A stretch of DNA of 21,862 nt. It comes from Gemmataceae bacterium. GTDB taxonomy: Bacteria > Planctomycetota > Planctomycetia > Gemmatales > Gemmataceae. How positions within the stretch are numbered: the first letter of the stretch is position 1; each line of letters opens with the position of its first letter. Shown here in pieces: positions 15,213-21,862 of this stretch. The stretch is from positions 1-21,862 of the forward strand of contig JADLBT010000235.1 of NCBI GenBank assembly GCA_020847555.1. Reading direction: 5' to 3'. Made by a program: the position numbers and the translations under genes. The notes under the pieces are model-generated. The model saw nothing but the letters and a program-made list of their open reading frames with translations. It searched no databases and was not told the origin of the DNA.

Positions 15213-16510
15213 CGACCATGCGCGTCCTGTTCGTTCACCGCGCGTTCCCGGCCCAGTTCGGCCGGCTGGCGCTGGAGCTGACCCGGCGCTACGGGTGGAA
15301 CTGCACGTTCCTGGTGCAGCATCTGTCGCGCTGCCCGGCCCCGTCGCCCGAGATGCTGCGGGAGCTGACGGTGCAGCAGCTGCCCATCCCGCCGCGCCCG
15401 CCCGGTCAGGAAATCCCCTGGCCGCAAACGCACGGTCACGCGCTCGAAATCGGCCAGGCGGTGTTCGCGGCTGTGCGAGCGCGGCCCGACCTGCGCCCCG
15501 ACCTGGTCGTCGGCCACGGCGGGCTGACGCCGACCCTGTTTCTGCGTGAGATTCTCGACTGTCCCCTCGTGGACTACTGCGAGTACTACTTCGCTCCCGC
15601 GCGGCGCGACCTGACCTACCGGCTCGACCTCCCAGACGTCGAGCCGGCGCCGTTCTATCCGCGCTGCCTCAACGCCGCCATCCTCCTGAACCTGACCGAG
15701 GCGGACGCCGCCTACACCCCGACGCGCTGGCAGCGAGACTCGTTCCCGGAGCGCTTCCGGCCGAAGCTGGCGGTCCACTTCGACGGCATTGACACCGACC
15801 TGTACCGCCCGAGGGCCGTGCCGCGCGTGCTCGCCGGACGCGCGATCCCCGCGGACACGCGCCTCGTGACCTACGCGGCGCGCGGCCTGGAGTCGGTGCG
15901 CGGCTTCGATCTGTTCCTGGAGGTCGCGCGGCGGATTCTGCGGTGCCGGCCGGACGTGCTGTTCGTCGTGGTGGGCGACGAGGGGGTCTATTACGGGTGG
16001 GACGCGCTGCGCACCGGCGGGCTGCCGTTCAAGCAGTGGGTGCTGGGCCGCGGCGAGTACGACCTGTCGCGGTTCCTCTTTCTGGGACACGTCGCGCCGG
16101 AAGAGCTGGCCGACGTGCTGTGCCTGAGCGACCTGCACATCTACCTGACCGTGCCGTTTGTCCTCTCGTGGTCGCTGTTCGACGCCCTGGCGTGCGGCTG
16201 CGTAGTGCTGGCGTCGGACGTGGCGCCGGTGCGCGAGGTGATCGAGCCGGGGCGCACCGGCCTGGTCGAACCGCTGTTCGACGTCGAGCGCCTGGCGGAA
16301 ACCGCGCTGCGTGTGCTGGAGGATCCGCAAGCCTTCCGCCCGCTCGGCGCCGCGGCCCGCGCGCTGATACAGGAGAAGTACAGCCTGGACGTGGCGGTCC
16401 CGGCCCTGACCACATTTTTTGAGCGCCAGGCCGGCCGGCGGGGTGACAACCTCTCCCCCCGGCCTCCTCCCCTCGCAGGGGAGGGGGAGAACACGGGTCG
16501 AAGCGCCTGA
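15209..16510 (+). CDS. Glycosyltransferase, GT4 type, second of a tandem pair
   Basis: This 433-residue protein begins with MRVLFVHRAFPAQFG and carries the Glyco_trans_4_3 landmarks LVVGHGGLTPTLFLREI (99-115), DYCEYYF (122-128) and YTPTRWQRDSFPERF...FDGIDTDLY (169-199). The C-terminal donor domain spans about 215-405. At the usual GT4 glutamate position it has Asp: SWSLFDALACG (320-330, D325). GTG at 15209 was preferred because it overlaps the previous stop (GTGA) behind GGAAAGG; ATG at 15218 is an equally sensible start. The last ~22 residues (from GDNLSPRPPPL) are encoded by one arm of a C/G-rich intergenic repeat, so the natural protein may have ended near residue 410. It is probably an LPS core or O-chain transferase; the sugar is unknown. 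Confidence 0.82.
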   Translation: MTTMRVLFVHRAFPAQFGRLALELTRRYGWNCTFLVQHLSRCPAPSPEMLRELTVQQLPIPPRPPGQEIPWPQTHGHALEIGQAVFAAVRARPDLRPDLVVGHGGLTPTLFLREILDCPLVDYCEYYFAPARRDLTYRLDLPDVEPAPFYPRCLNAAILLNLTEADAAYTPTRWQRDSFPERFRPKLAVHFDGIDTDLYRPRAVPRVLAGRAIPADTRLVTYAARGLESVRGFDLFLEVARRILRCRPDVLFVVVGDEGVYYGWDALRTGGLPFKQWVLGRGEYDLSRFLFLGHVAPEELADVLCLSDLHIYLTVPFVLSWSLFDALACGCVVLASDVAPVREVIEPGRTGLVEPLFDVERLAETALRVLEDPQAFRPLGAAARALIQEKYSLDVAVPALTTFFERQAGRRGDNLSPRPPPLAGEGENTGRSA

Positions 16511-16575
16511 CTGCCGTTCCCGGCGCTCGCACCCTGGTTCTCCCCCTCGCAGGGGAGGGGGCCGGGGGAGAGGTT
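16448..16575. repeat. Pair of inverted C/G-rich repeats between convergent genes
   Basis: AACCTCTCCCC...GAGGGGGAGAAC (16448-16492) is largely complementary to 16537-16575, and each arm is itself a small palindrome around CCCTCGCAGGGG. The pair fills the gap between the convergent glycosyltransferase and CobW-family genes and reaches into the former's 3' end; the stop at 16508-16510 lies between the arms. It could work as a two-way transcription terminator. Confidence 0.8.
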
Positions 16576-16591
16576 TGCGCAAGCGGCCTCG

Positions 16592-17698
16592 CTACGCCTT
16601 CGCCGCGGCGTAGCGGTGCGTCGGCTGCGGGCGGCCGGGACGAAAGCTCTGGGTGCTCACGAACTCCGCCTGGGCCGCGCGGCCGGCGCACGCCGCGCGC
16701 ACCGCGCGATGCACCTCCTGCTCCAGCACCGCCGGGTCGAGCGCCACGCGCGCGTTGACAATCAGGTCCGTTTCCTTCACCGCGGCGTTCGACGGCAGCG
16801 ACAGCTCAGGCAGTGTCTGGCTGCTGACGAGGTTCGCCACGCCGAAGAACCCGTCCGCCAGGCCGATCGCCTTCAGGTGCGCCACCTCGGCGCCGTGGCC
16901 CGCCAGCGATTCGCGCAACCTCCCGACCACATCGAGCAGCAACTGGTCCAGGGCGAAGGACGCCGCCGCCTTCACGCGGACGCTACTGTTCAGCCAGCCC
17001 AGCTCCGCCTCGCCCTCGGCGTAGACGTCGTAGTCGATGTCGAGGATGCGTCGTCCGAACTGCCCCTGCTGGTCGAGGAACGCGGTTACGGCGTCGAATC
17101 CCTGCCCCGTCTTCGCCGACACGCGCAGCACCGGCACCCCGGGGTATCGCTCGGCGACCAGGTGCGTGAGTTCCGCCGCCGCCGCCTGGGTGAGTTCGTC
17201 GGCGCGGTTGATGAGGACGGCGTCAGCCTCCTCCAGCTGCTTGCGGAAAATGTAGGCGGCCTTTGGGGAGAAGCCGGCGCCGGGCTCGTCGCGGAGGATC
17301 TTCAGCCCGTGGCTCGGCTTGAACAGCACCGCATACGGCGCCACGGTGAAGCGGTTGCCGTAGAGATCCTTCAGCGGCTGCACGACCGTCGCGACGAGGT
17401 CGGTGCAGCTGCCGACCGGCTCGGCGAGGATCACGTCGGGGCGCTCGCTCTGCTCCAGGCAGCCGACCTTGCCCATCAGGTCGTCGAAGCGGCAGCAGAA
17501 GCACGCGCCGGCCACCTCCTCCACGGGCAGCCCCTGCGAGCGCAGGTTGTGCGTGTCCACCAGGTCGGCGGCCTGGTCGTTGGTGACGATGCCGACGCGC
17601 TGCCCGCGGTCGAGGTAGAACCGCGCCAGCCGGGCCAGCGTCGTCGTTTTTCCGGCTCCCAGGAAGCCCCCCACCATGACGAACCGCATGCTCTTCAC
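16592..17698 (-). CDS. CobW/COG0523-family P-loop GTPase
   Basis: A 368-residue member of the G3E GTPases, which deliver or insert metals such as zinc, cobalt or iron-related cofactors into target proteins. The P-loop [11 protein letters not shown] lies at 10-20. The family metal-binding CxCC motif appears as ACFCCRF (C66, C68, C69). EPVGSCTD (94-101) and the guanine-specificity motif NRAD (164-167, an NKxD variant) follow. The C-terminal part (from about 235) is a CobW C-domain with less conserved sequence. Start GTG at 17698 is used because GGGAG lies nine bases upstream; ATG at 17689 is possible. It follows the transglutaminase gene on the same strand, separated by a 71-bp palindromic element. 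Which metal or client it serves is not shown by the neighbours. Confidence 0.88.
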   Translation of the reverse strand: MKSMRFVMVGGFLGAGKTTTLARLARFYLDRGQRVGIVTNDQAADLVDTHNLRSQGLPVEEVAGACFCCRFDDLMGKVGCLEQSERPDVILAEPVGSCTDLVATVVQPLKDLYGNRFTVAPYAVLFKPSHGLKILRDEPGAGFSPKAAYIFRKQLEEADAVLINRADELTQAAAAELTHLVAERYPGVPVLRVSAKTGQGFDAVTAFLDQQGQFGRRILDIDYDVYAEGEAELGWLNSSVRVKAAASFALDQLLLDVVGRLRESLAGHGAEVAHLKAIGLADGFFGVANLVSSQTLPELSLPSNAAVKETDLIVNARVALDPAVLEQEVHRAVRAACAGRAAQAEFVSTQSFRPGRPQPTHRYAAAKA

Positions 17699-17732
17699 AG
17701 GTTGTTCTCCCGGTCAGGTATTCTCTTCATGT

Positions 17733-17803
17733 AAAGCCCACGGGTGGCGGCCCGTGGGCCAGGTGCTGAAAACCTGGCCCACGAGGCATCACCCGTGGGC
17801 TTT
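17733..17803. repeat. 71-bp palindromic element, full copy 2
   Basis: Same length and same 13-bp terminal arms (AAAGCCCACGGGT at 17733-17745, complement at 17791-17803) as the copy at 1201-1271. Here the centre also forms a perfect 11-bp stem, GTGGGCCAGGT (17754-17764) with ACCTGGCCCAC (17772-17782), so a cloverleaf fold is possible. It starts 9 bp after the transglutaminase stop codon. Confidence 0.85.
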
Positions 17804-17812
17804 CACCACTCC

Positions 17813-18967
17813 TCAGGGTTCTTTTTCCAGGCTGCGCCAGTCCTTGAACGGGCTGATAACTTCTCGGTCCGGGGCGTAGTGGTGGACCGTCATCCACGCG
17901 AACTCGCGCTGCTTCGGGTTGGCCGGGTCGGGCTCCGGCAGGGCCACGCCATCCGCCTCGACGTGCGCCGTTCGCACCACCGCCACACGCCTGCTCGCCG
18001 GCGGGGCCAGGTCGTAGTCGGTCCCGCGCGTTTGCAGGAGCCATGTGTTGTCGCGAAAGCCCCGAAATAGCCGGTCCCGCGCAGCTTTCGTGAGCCGCTC
18101 CTTGCGTGCCGCGTCCAGCCTCGATTCCTCCGCGATGCGCTTCATCAGTTGCTGCGTCTCCGACACGTCGAACGGCACCCAGCCGTAGGGCGGCAGGTAC
18201 ACCTCCAGCTTGCAGTGTGATGGCGAATTCTTCGGGTACGGGTTGATGCCGTAGGCGACGCGCGTCGGGTAGCCGAGGTTGCGCCCCAGCGCGGCGCACA
18301 GGCCGTGGTAGTCGCTGCAGTGGCCGGCCCGCTTCTCCAGCGCGTGCAGGGCGCTGGCCTGCAGCGAACAGTCGGCGTGATCGTAGCGCAGGTGCGCGCT
18401 CACCCACTCGAGCACCGCCCCCAGATCCTCGGTCGGCCCGTGCCGCTGCGGCACGATGGCGGCGGCGAGTTTGCCGAGTCGTTCATCGACCGGCAGCAGC
18501 CGCTCGCCGCGCAGGTACGGGGCAAAGCGCTCCGGCCACCGGGCGACCTTGACGACCCGCCTCGGCTCCACGTCCCAGGTCAGCTCCCACGTCTTGATCG
18601 TGAAGCGGTGCCGGACGATCTGCGCTCCCTGCGGCCGGTCGAACGTGAAGCACGCGAAGCGGTTGCCGTATACTTTCTCCGACCCAATCTGCGGCGCGAC
18701 CTTCATCGGGAAGGTGGACAACTCGCTCTCGCTCACCTGCTGGGCGAAGTCGCTCGGCGGCAGCGGGAGCCAGACCTTGAGCGTCTTCGTGCGGTAGGGC
18801 GGCGTGACGACGACCGAAAAATCGACACGGTACGTCACCGGGTTGGCGCGCCGCGCGCGGTACGGCGCGTCCGGCTCGAGGGGGGGCATTGGCGGCTGGC
18901 CGACGCCGGTGCGCAGGGCGAGGCACGCCAGGAGCAGAGCGGCGGGCAGGAGCAGACGCGCGTTCAC
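17813..18967 (-). CDS. Exported transglutaminase-like cysteine protease-fold protein
   Basis: The 384-residue product has a probable signal peptide (residues 1-23, hydrophobic ALLLACLAL) and a transglutaminase-like core. The catalytic triad is visible as C217 in AGHCSDYHGL, H251 in SHCKLEVYLP and D267 in WVPFDVSE. The N-terminal half (about 44-150) is a beta-rich domain of the kind often placed before such cores. Bacterial members are usually peptidases or amidases, or cross-linking enzymes acting outside the cytoplasm. GTG at 18967 was chosen because it lies behind GGGGAAG and immediately at the signal peptide; it overlaps the stop of the channel gene (GTGA), showing translational coupling. 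No further active-site loss is seen. Its substrate is unknown. Confidence 0.85.
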   Translation of the reverse strand: MNARLLLPAALLLACLALRTGVGQPPMPPLEPDAPYRARRANPVTYRVDFSVVVTPPYRTKTLKVWLPLPPSDFAQQVSESELSTFPMKVAPQIGSEKVYGNRFACFTFDRPQGAQIVRHRFTIKTWELTWDVEPRRVVKVARWPERFAPYLRGERLLPVDERLGKLAAAIVPQRHGPTEDLGAVLEWVSAHLRYDHADCSLQASALHALEKRAGHCSDYHGLCAALGRNLGYPTRVAYGINPYPKNSPSHCKLEVYLPPYGWVPFDVSETQQLMKRIAEESRLDAARKERLTKAARDRLFRGFRDNTWLLQTRGTDYDLAPPASRRVAVVRTAHVEADGVALPEPDPANPKQREFAWMTVHHYAPDREVISPFKDWRSLEKEP

Positions 18968-19848
18968 GGCACTTCCCCGGGGGGCGGTTTGAACACGGCC
19001 AGGAACGGCCGGACCAGCAAGAGGTAGACGCCTCCGCCAGCGACGGCGCCCAGCACAGGGGCGAGGAGGTACACGAAGAAAATCCCGGGACGCGGCCCCG
19101 GCAGGGCGATGTCGCCCCACCCGACGCCCCACGCTACCAGGCGCGGGCCGAAGTCGCGGGCCGGGTTGAAACACGCCTGCGTCAGCGGGGCAATGACGGC
19201 GATAAGGGCCGCCACCGTCAGCCCGATGAAGACCGGGGCCAGCCGCGCCGCCGGGGCGACGTGGTTGCGTTCGTCTGTCAGCGCGAAGACCGCCAGCGCC
19301 AGCAGCAGCGTGCCCAGCACCTCCGCCAGCGATGCCGTCGTCACGCTGACGCGCGCCTCGAGCGCCTTCAGGCGCTCGCGCAACTCCTCGGCGTTTTTCG
19401 GGGCGGGGTCGGCGAGGGCCAGGCCGGGGTCCGGAAAATACTCCCCGTAGCACATCGCCGTTATCTCACTCCCTGGCTGGCCGCGCTCGACGCCCCAGCG
19501 CGTTTCGTGGGCGGTGAGGAACGTCCCGTACAGGCCGAACAGCGCCGCTCCCGCCAGCGCCGCCCCGACCAGCTGGGCAGCGACATACGGCAGAGCCTCG
19601 CGAACCGGGAAGCGCCCCCAGGCGATGAGTGCGGCGGTGATGGCCGGGTTAATGTGCGCCCCGCTCACCCCGCCGATCAGGTATATGGCCAGCGCGACCG
19701 CCGTGCCCCAGACGCACGCGATCTGCCACAGGCCGCTGTGCGCGTTCGTCAGCACGGCGGCGTGGACGGCTCCCAGGCCGAAGAACACCAGGATGAAGGT
19801 GCCGACCACCTCGGCCAGGCAGCGAGCCGCCAGGGGTTTCGTGGGCAC
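18964..19848 (-). CDS. MIP-family channel (aquaglyceroporin / GlpF-like)
   Basis: A 294-residue inner-membrane channel with six predicted membrane helices and both half-helix motifs: NPA at 67-69 (GAHINPA) and NPAR at 228-231 (CFNPARDFGP). The D after the second motif and the flanking sequence resemble GlpF. Between helices 3 and 4 there is an extended loop (about 115-172) with a charged, coiled-coil-like stretch AEELRERLKALEAR. By alignment the narrow-filter positions of E. coli GlpF (W48, G191, F200, R206) read W47, I216, A225 and R231 here, so the pore is not a standard glycerol filter. GTG at 19848 has GGAGG seven bases upstream. It lies after an ArsR-family gene and is coupled to the transglutaminase gene. 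Candidate solutes are water, glycerol or small neutral acids; not determinable here. Confidence 0.9.
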   Translation of the reverse strand: MPTKPLAARCLAEVVGTFILVFFGLGAVHAAVLTNAHSGLWQIACVWGTAVALAIYLIGGVSGAHINPAITAALIAWGRFPVREALPYVAAQLVGAALAGAALFGLYGTFLTAHETRWGVERGQPGSEITAMCYGEYFPDPGLALADPAPKNAEELRERLKALEARVSVTTASLAEVLGTLLLALAVFALTDERNHVAPAARLAPVFIGLTVAALIAVIAPLTQACFNPARDFGPRLVAWGVGWGDIALPGPRPGIFFVYLLAPVLGAVAGGGVYLLLVRPFLAVFKPPPGEVP

Positions 19849-19920
19849 GGAGCCTCCGGGAGAATGCGGGCAGAAAACTCTCCAACACTCTAGCGATCGT
19901 GTGAGCGTGCGGCCAGCGCG

Positions 19921-20235
19921 TCAGGGGCTTAGCTCCAGCCGGCAGCAGCCGAGTTCGAGTACGGTGAGGGGTCCGCCGGGCGCGGCGGTGTGGAAGATGG
20001 CGGGGTTGAGAGAGTACACCACGAACTTGCCTTGCTTCTCGTCGAGGACCAGGCCAGCGTGGCGGAGGACGGCCAGATGGTGCGAGATGTTGGCGAGTTC
20101 GGCGACGAGCAGGCGGGCGAGTTCACTGACGTTGCGCGGCCCTTGCTGCAGACACTGGACGATCTTCAGGCGCTCCGGATCGGCCATCGCCTTGAGGTAG
20201 CGGGCACAATCGTTCGATTGCAGTCGGTCGTGCAT
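19921..20235 (-). CDS. ArsR/SmtB-family winged-helix regulator
   Basis: A 104-residue DNA-binding protein with the ArsR-type winged helix: MADPERLKIVQCL (17-29), recognition-helix region VAELANISHHLAVLRHAGLV (44-63) and wing EKQGKFVVYSL (66-76). Such repressors release DNA when a metal or other signal binds. The usual ELCVC arsenic site is absent, but cysteines occur at 10, 28, 97 and 98, the last two in LELGCCRLEL near the end, which could form another sensing site. ATG at 20235 was chosen; an open frame extends far upstream but only antisense-like. It follows the sugar epimerase by 65 bases and precedes the channel gene by 72 bases, so it probably controls the channel, itself, or both. The inducer is unknown. 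Confidence 0.88.
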   Translation of the reverse strand: MHDRLQSNDCARYLKAMADPERLKIVQCLQQGPRNVSELARLLVAELANISHHLAVLRHAGLVLDEKQGKFVVYSLNPAIFHTAAPGGPLTVLELGCCRLELSP

Positions 20236-20300
20236 CGGTCGTCCCGTTACTGTCTCCGGCGCTGGCGTTCCGGCTGGTCCGACGGCGCCGGGCGGGGCGC

Positions 20301-21125
20301 TCAGCCCTCCGCCTTCGCCGCGCATTGCTTCATGTGACGGATGCTCTCGCGGGCGATCGTCACCGGATCCGGCGAGTAGTCGAATACCTCGACCGACACC
20401 CACCCGGCATAGCCGCTCGCGCGCAGCGCCTGGAAAATCGGCACGAAGTCGGTGTCGCCGAACCCCGGTCCGCGCCGATTGGCGTCGTTCGCGTGGAAGT
20501 GGCCGGCGCCCGCCCCGTGGCGGCGGATCAGGTCCGGGATCGGGGCGTCGTCGGTGTGCATCGCCTTGACGTCGAGGTGAAGGGCGAAGTTCGGGTGGTC
20601 GAGGCGGCGCAGGATCGCCTCCGCCTCGGCGCAGGTGTTGATGAAGTCGGCCTCCGGCGGCGACAGCGGCTCCAGGCACAGCCGCACTCCGCAGTCGGCG
20701 ATGCCCGGCGCCGCTCGGCGGAAGGTGTCCACCGCGTAGTCGGTCGCCTGCTCGCGCGTTGCGTCGGCGGGGATGCGGCGCTGGGCCGGAGAGCCGAACA
20801 CCATCAGGTCGCCGCCCAGGTCGCGGCAGCACCGGGCCAGCTCAACGAGATACCCGGCGGTCCGTCCGCGCACGGCCTCGTCCGCCGACGTGATCTGAAA
20901 GCCTTCCGTCTTCGCCAGCAGCCAGTGCAGCCCGATGATGCGCACGCCGTGGTCTTCGGCCTGCTGGCGCAGCTCGAAGCGCTGCTCGGCGGTCACGTCG
21001 GTAATCCGCGGAGCCAGCGTGAATGGGGCGATCTCCAGCCCCTGATACCCCAGTTCGGCCACGGTGCGGCACACGCGCGCGTGGTCCCAACCCTCGAACG
21101 TCTCGTTGCAGATGGCGTAGCGCAT
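20301..21125 (-). CDS. TIM-barrel sugar isomerase/epimerase (AP-endonuclease-2 superfamily)
   Basis: A 274-residue protein of the xylose-isomerase-like TIM-barrel group, which includes D-tagatose 3-epimerase and hydroxypyruvate isomerase. The four metal ligands expected for that group can be seen: E152 (CLEPLSPPE), D185 (LHLDVKAMH), H211 (GHFHANDANR) and E246 (VSVEVFDYSP). Their spacing agrees with D-tagatose 3-epimerase. The substrate is a small sugar or sugar phosphate, or a related keto acid, and the reaction an isomerisation or epimerisation in the cytoplasm. The start ATG at 21125 gives a normal first strand (MRYAICNETFEGW). The Shine-Dalgarno is weak. It is not obviously linked in function to the regulator and channel that follow. 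Confidence 0.85.
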   Translation of the reverse strand: MRYAICNETFEGWDHARVCRTVAELGYQGLEIAPFTLAPRITDVTAEQRFELRQQAEDHGVRIIGLHWLLAKTEGFQITSADEAVRGRTAGYLVELARCCRDLGGDLMVFGSPAQRRIPADATREQATDYAVDTFRRAAPGIADCGVRLCLEPLSPPEADFINTCAEAEAILRRLDHPNFALHLDVKAMHTDDAPIPDLIRRHGAGAGHFHANDANRRGPGFGDTDFVPIFQALRASGYAGWVSVEVFDYSPDPVTIARESIRHMKQCAAKAEG

Positions 21126-21138
21126 GGCAGGTCCAGTA

Positions 21139-21173
21139 GGCAGTGGGCAGTGGGCAGTCGGCAGTCGGCAGTC
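21139..21173. repeat. Five tandem heptamers GGCAGT(G/C)
   Basis: Five uninterrupted 7-base units (two ending in G, three in C) lie between the HtrA-like and epimerase genes, only 13 bases before the epimerase ATG. A CTGCCTGCTG-rich stretch at about 21189-21207 could pair with them. The array likely arose by slippage and may vary in copy number. Confidence 0.85.
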
Positions 21174-21209
21174 GCACAGGTAGTGCTTGCTGCCTGCTGC
21201 TGTCTGCTC

Positions 21210-21862
21210 TCAGTTCAGCGTCACCTTCGGGGCGGGCTGGCCCGGGTTCTCGGGGGCGAGAGTCAACTCGACGGGACCGTCAAGTCCCTGAACTTCGCGG
21301 TAGAACGCGGCAGGGGTGGTGACCGCGCGGCCGTTGACGTGCGTGATCACCTCGCCGACGCGCAGCATGGCTGCGGCTGCCGCGCTGCCCGGCTGGATTT
21401 CGCCGATCATCACTCCCTCGGGGATACGCTGGGTCGTCGCGTGCGGCAGCTGGACGAGGATGCTCGTGTAGTCGGCGCGCAGCCCGCGGAAGACCGGCCG
21501 CGTTACCTTCTCGGCCGCGATCGCCTGGCCCGGCATGTAAGCCCGGGCCAGCGTCACCTCGACGCGCTCCCGCGCCGCCGTGCCGGGCTTGCGCACCTCC
21601 AGCTGGACCCTGGTCCCCGCCAGCACGGTGCCCAGCGCCCGGAACAGATCGTCGCCTTCGTGGACCGGGGTGCCGTTGACGCTCAGAATGACGTGACGCG
21701 GCTTCAGCCCGGCCAGGTCGGCGGGCGAGCCGCGCGTCACATACTCCAGCGCCACGCCCTCGGCCCGCTCCGCCCGCTGATCGACGCCGACGCCCAGGAA
21801 CCCATACTCAACCTCCTCCCCGCGTCGGAGCACGTCGAGGATGCGCCGCGTCCCGTCGTCGA
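21210..21862 (-). CDS. HtrA/DegP-like serine protease, C-terminal two-PDZ part (partial)
   Basis: The open frame continues off the right edge of the window, so the start and any protease domain are missing; about 216 residues are seen. The visible part contains two PDZ domains. The first starts at YGFLGVGVDQ, with VTRGSPADLAGLKPRHVILS and a following VNGTPV strand. The second includes GEIQPGSAAAAAMLRVGEVI, then HVNGRAV. The linker RRILDVLRRGEEVEYGFLGV just ahead of PDZ1 is the phrase that joins trypsin-like S1C (HtrA) domains to PDZ1 in many bacteria, so a periplasmic quality-control protease is the best guess. The stop is TGA at 21210-21212. The heptamer repeat and the epimerase gene follow on the same strand. 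Confidence 0.75.
   Translation of the reverse strand, partial: DDGTRRILDVLRRGEEVEYGFLGVGVDQRAERAEGVALEYVTRGSPADLAGLKPRHVILSVNGTPVHEGDDLFRALGTVLAGTRVQLEVRKPGTAARERVEVTLARAYMPGQAIAAEKVTRPVFRGLRADYTSILVQLPHATTQRIPEGVMIGEIQPGSAAAAAMLRVGEVITHVNGRAVTTPAAFYREVQGLDGPVELTLAPENPGQPAPKVTLN

Noticed and set aside
18968..19453. An upstream extension of the transglutaminase frame within the channel gene
   Set aside because: The signal peptide begins at GTG 18967 behind a ribosome-binding site, and the extension is out of frame with the real channel protein.
1..21862. CRISPR array, tRNA or rRNA gene, transposase or integrase
   Set aside because: I looked for regular spacer repeats, cloverleaf genes with CCA-type ends and DDE or tyrosine-recombinase motifs and saw none; palindromes present are not spaced like CRISPR repeats.

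Overview
The window is about 21.9 kb of very GC-rich bacterial DNA that is densely coded. Lipid A, heptose and LPS-core genes show a Gram-negative-type outer membrane. The mix of LPS genes with secreted proteins of no recognised family, a deoxyhypusine-synthase-like protein, LPS-kinase-like proteins and many intergenic palindromes suggests a planctomycete, perhaps Gemmata-like. That assignment is inference from gene style; no 16S rRNA or other marker is present.

Layout. At the left edge, on the minus strand, lie the first 8 codons of ribosomal protein L27 (rpmA), a secreted protein of unknown function (92-985) and lpxA (1294-2109). A 393-base divergent gap with a perfect 26-bp palindrome separates lpxA from a long plus-strand run (2503-16510). 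In order this holds a secreted protein built of four internal repeats, lpxK, a deoxyhypusine-synthase-like gene, hldE, a heptosyltransferase (waaF-like), a double-kinase protein, a WaaP-type LPS kinase, a WaaG-like glycosyltransferase, an SDR oxidoreductase, a YbaK-type tRNA deacylase and two paralogous glycosyltransferases. The right third (16592-21862) is all minus strand. Read in its own direction it holds the C-terminal half of an HtrA-like two-PDZ protein, a TIM-barrel sugar epimerase/isomerase, an ArsR-family regulator, a GlpF-like channel, a periplasmic transglutaminase and a CobW-family GTPase.

How the genes work together. LpxA starts lipid A synthesis and LpxK adds the 4'-phosphate. 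HldE makes ADP-heptose, the WaaF-like enzyme transfers heptose, the WaaP-type kinase(s) phosphorylate core sugars, and the GT4 enzymes extend the core. Four consecutive genes (7520-12283) overlap at stop/start codons, so they are probably translated as a coupled set. lpxK and the deoxyhypusine-synthase-like gene are coupled in the same way. Kdo transferase, LpxB/C/D and the other heptose-pathway genes are not in the window.

Non-coding signal is unusually rich: two full copies (71 bp each) and one half copy of a hairpin element with GCCCACGGG arms, each within about 25 bp after a stop codon; three other palindromic elements at gene ends; one heptamer tandem repeat; and two convincing sigma70-type promoters. 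No tRNA, rRNA, CRISPR array, transposase or integrase was seen.
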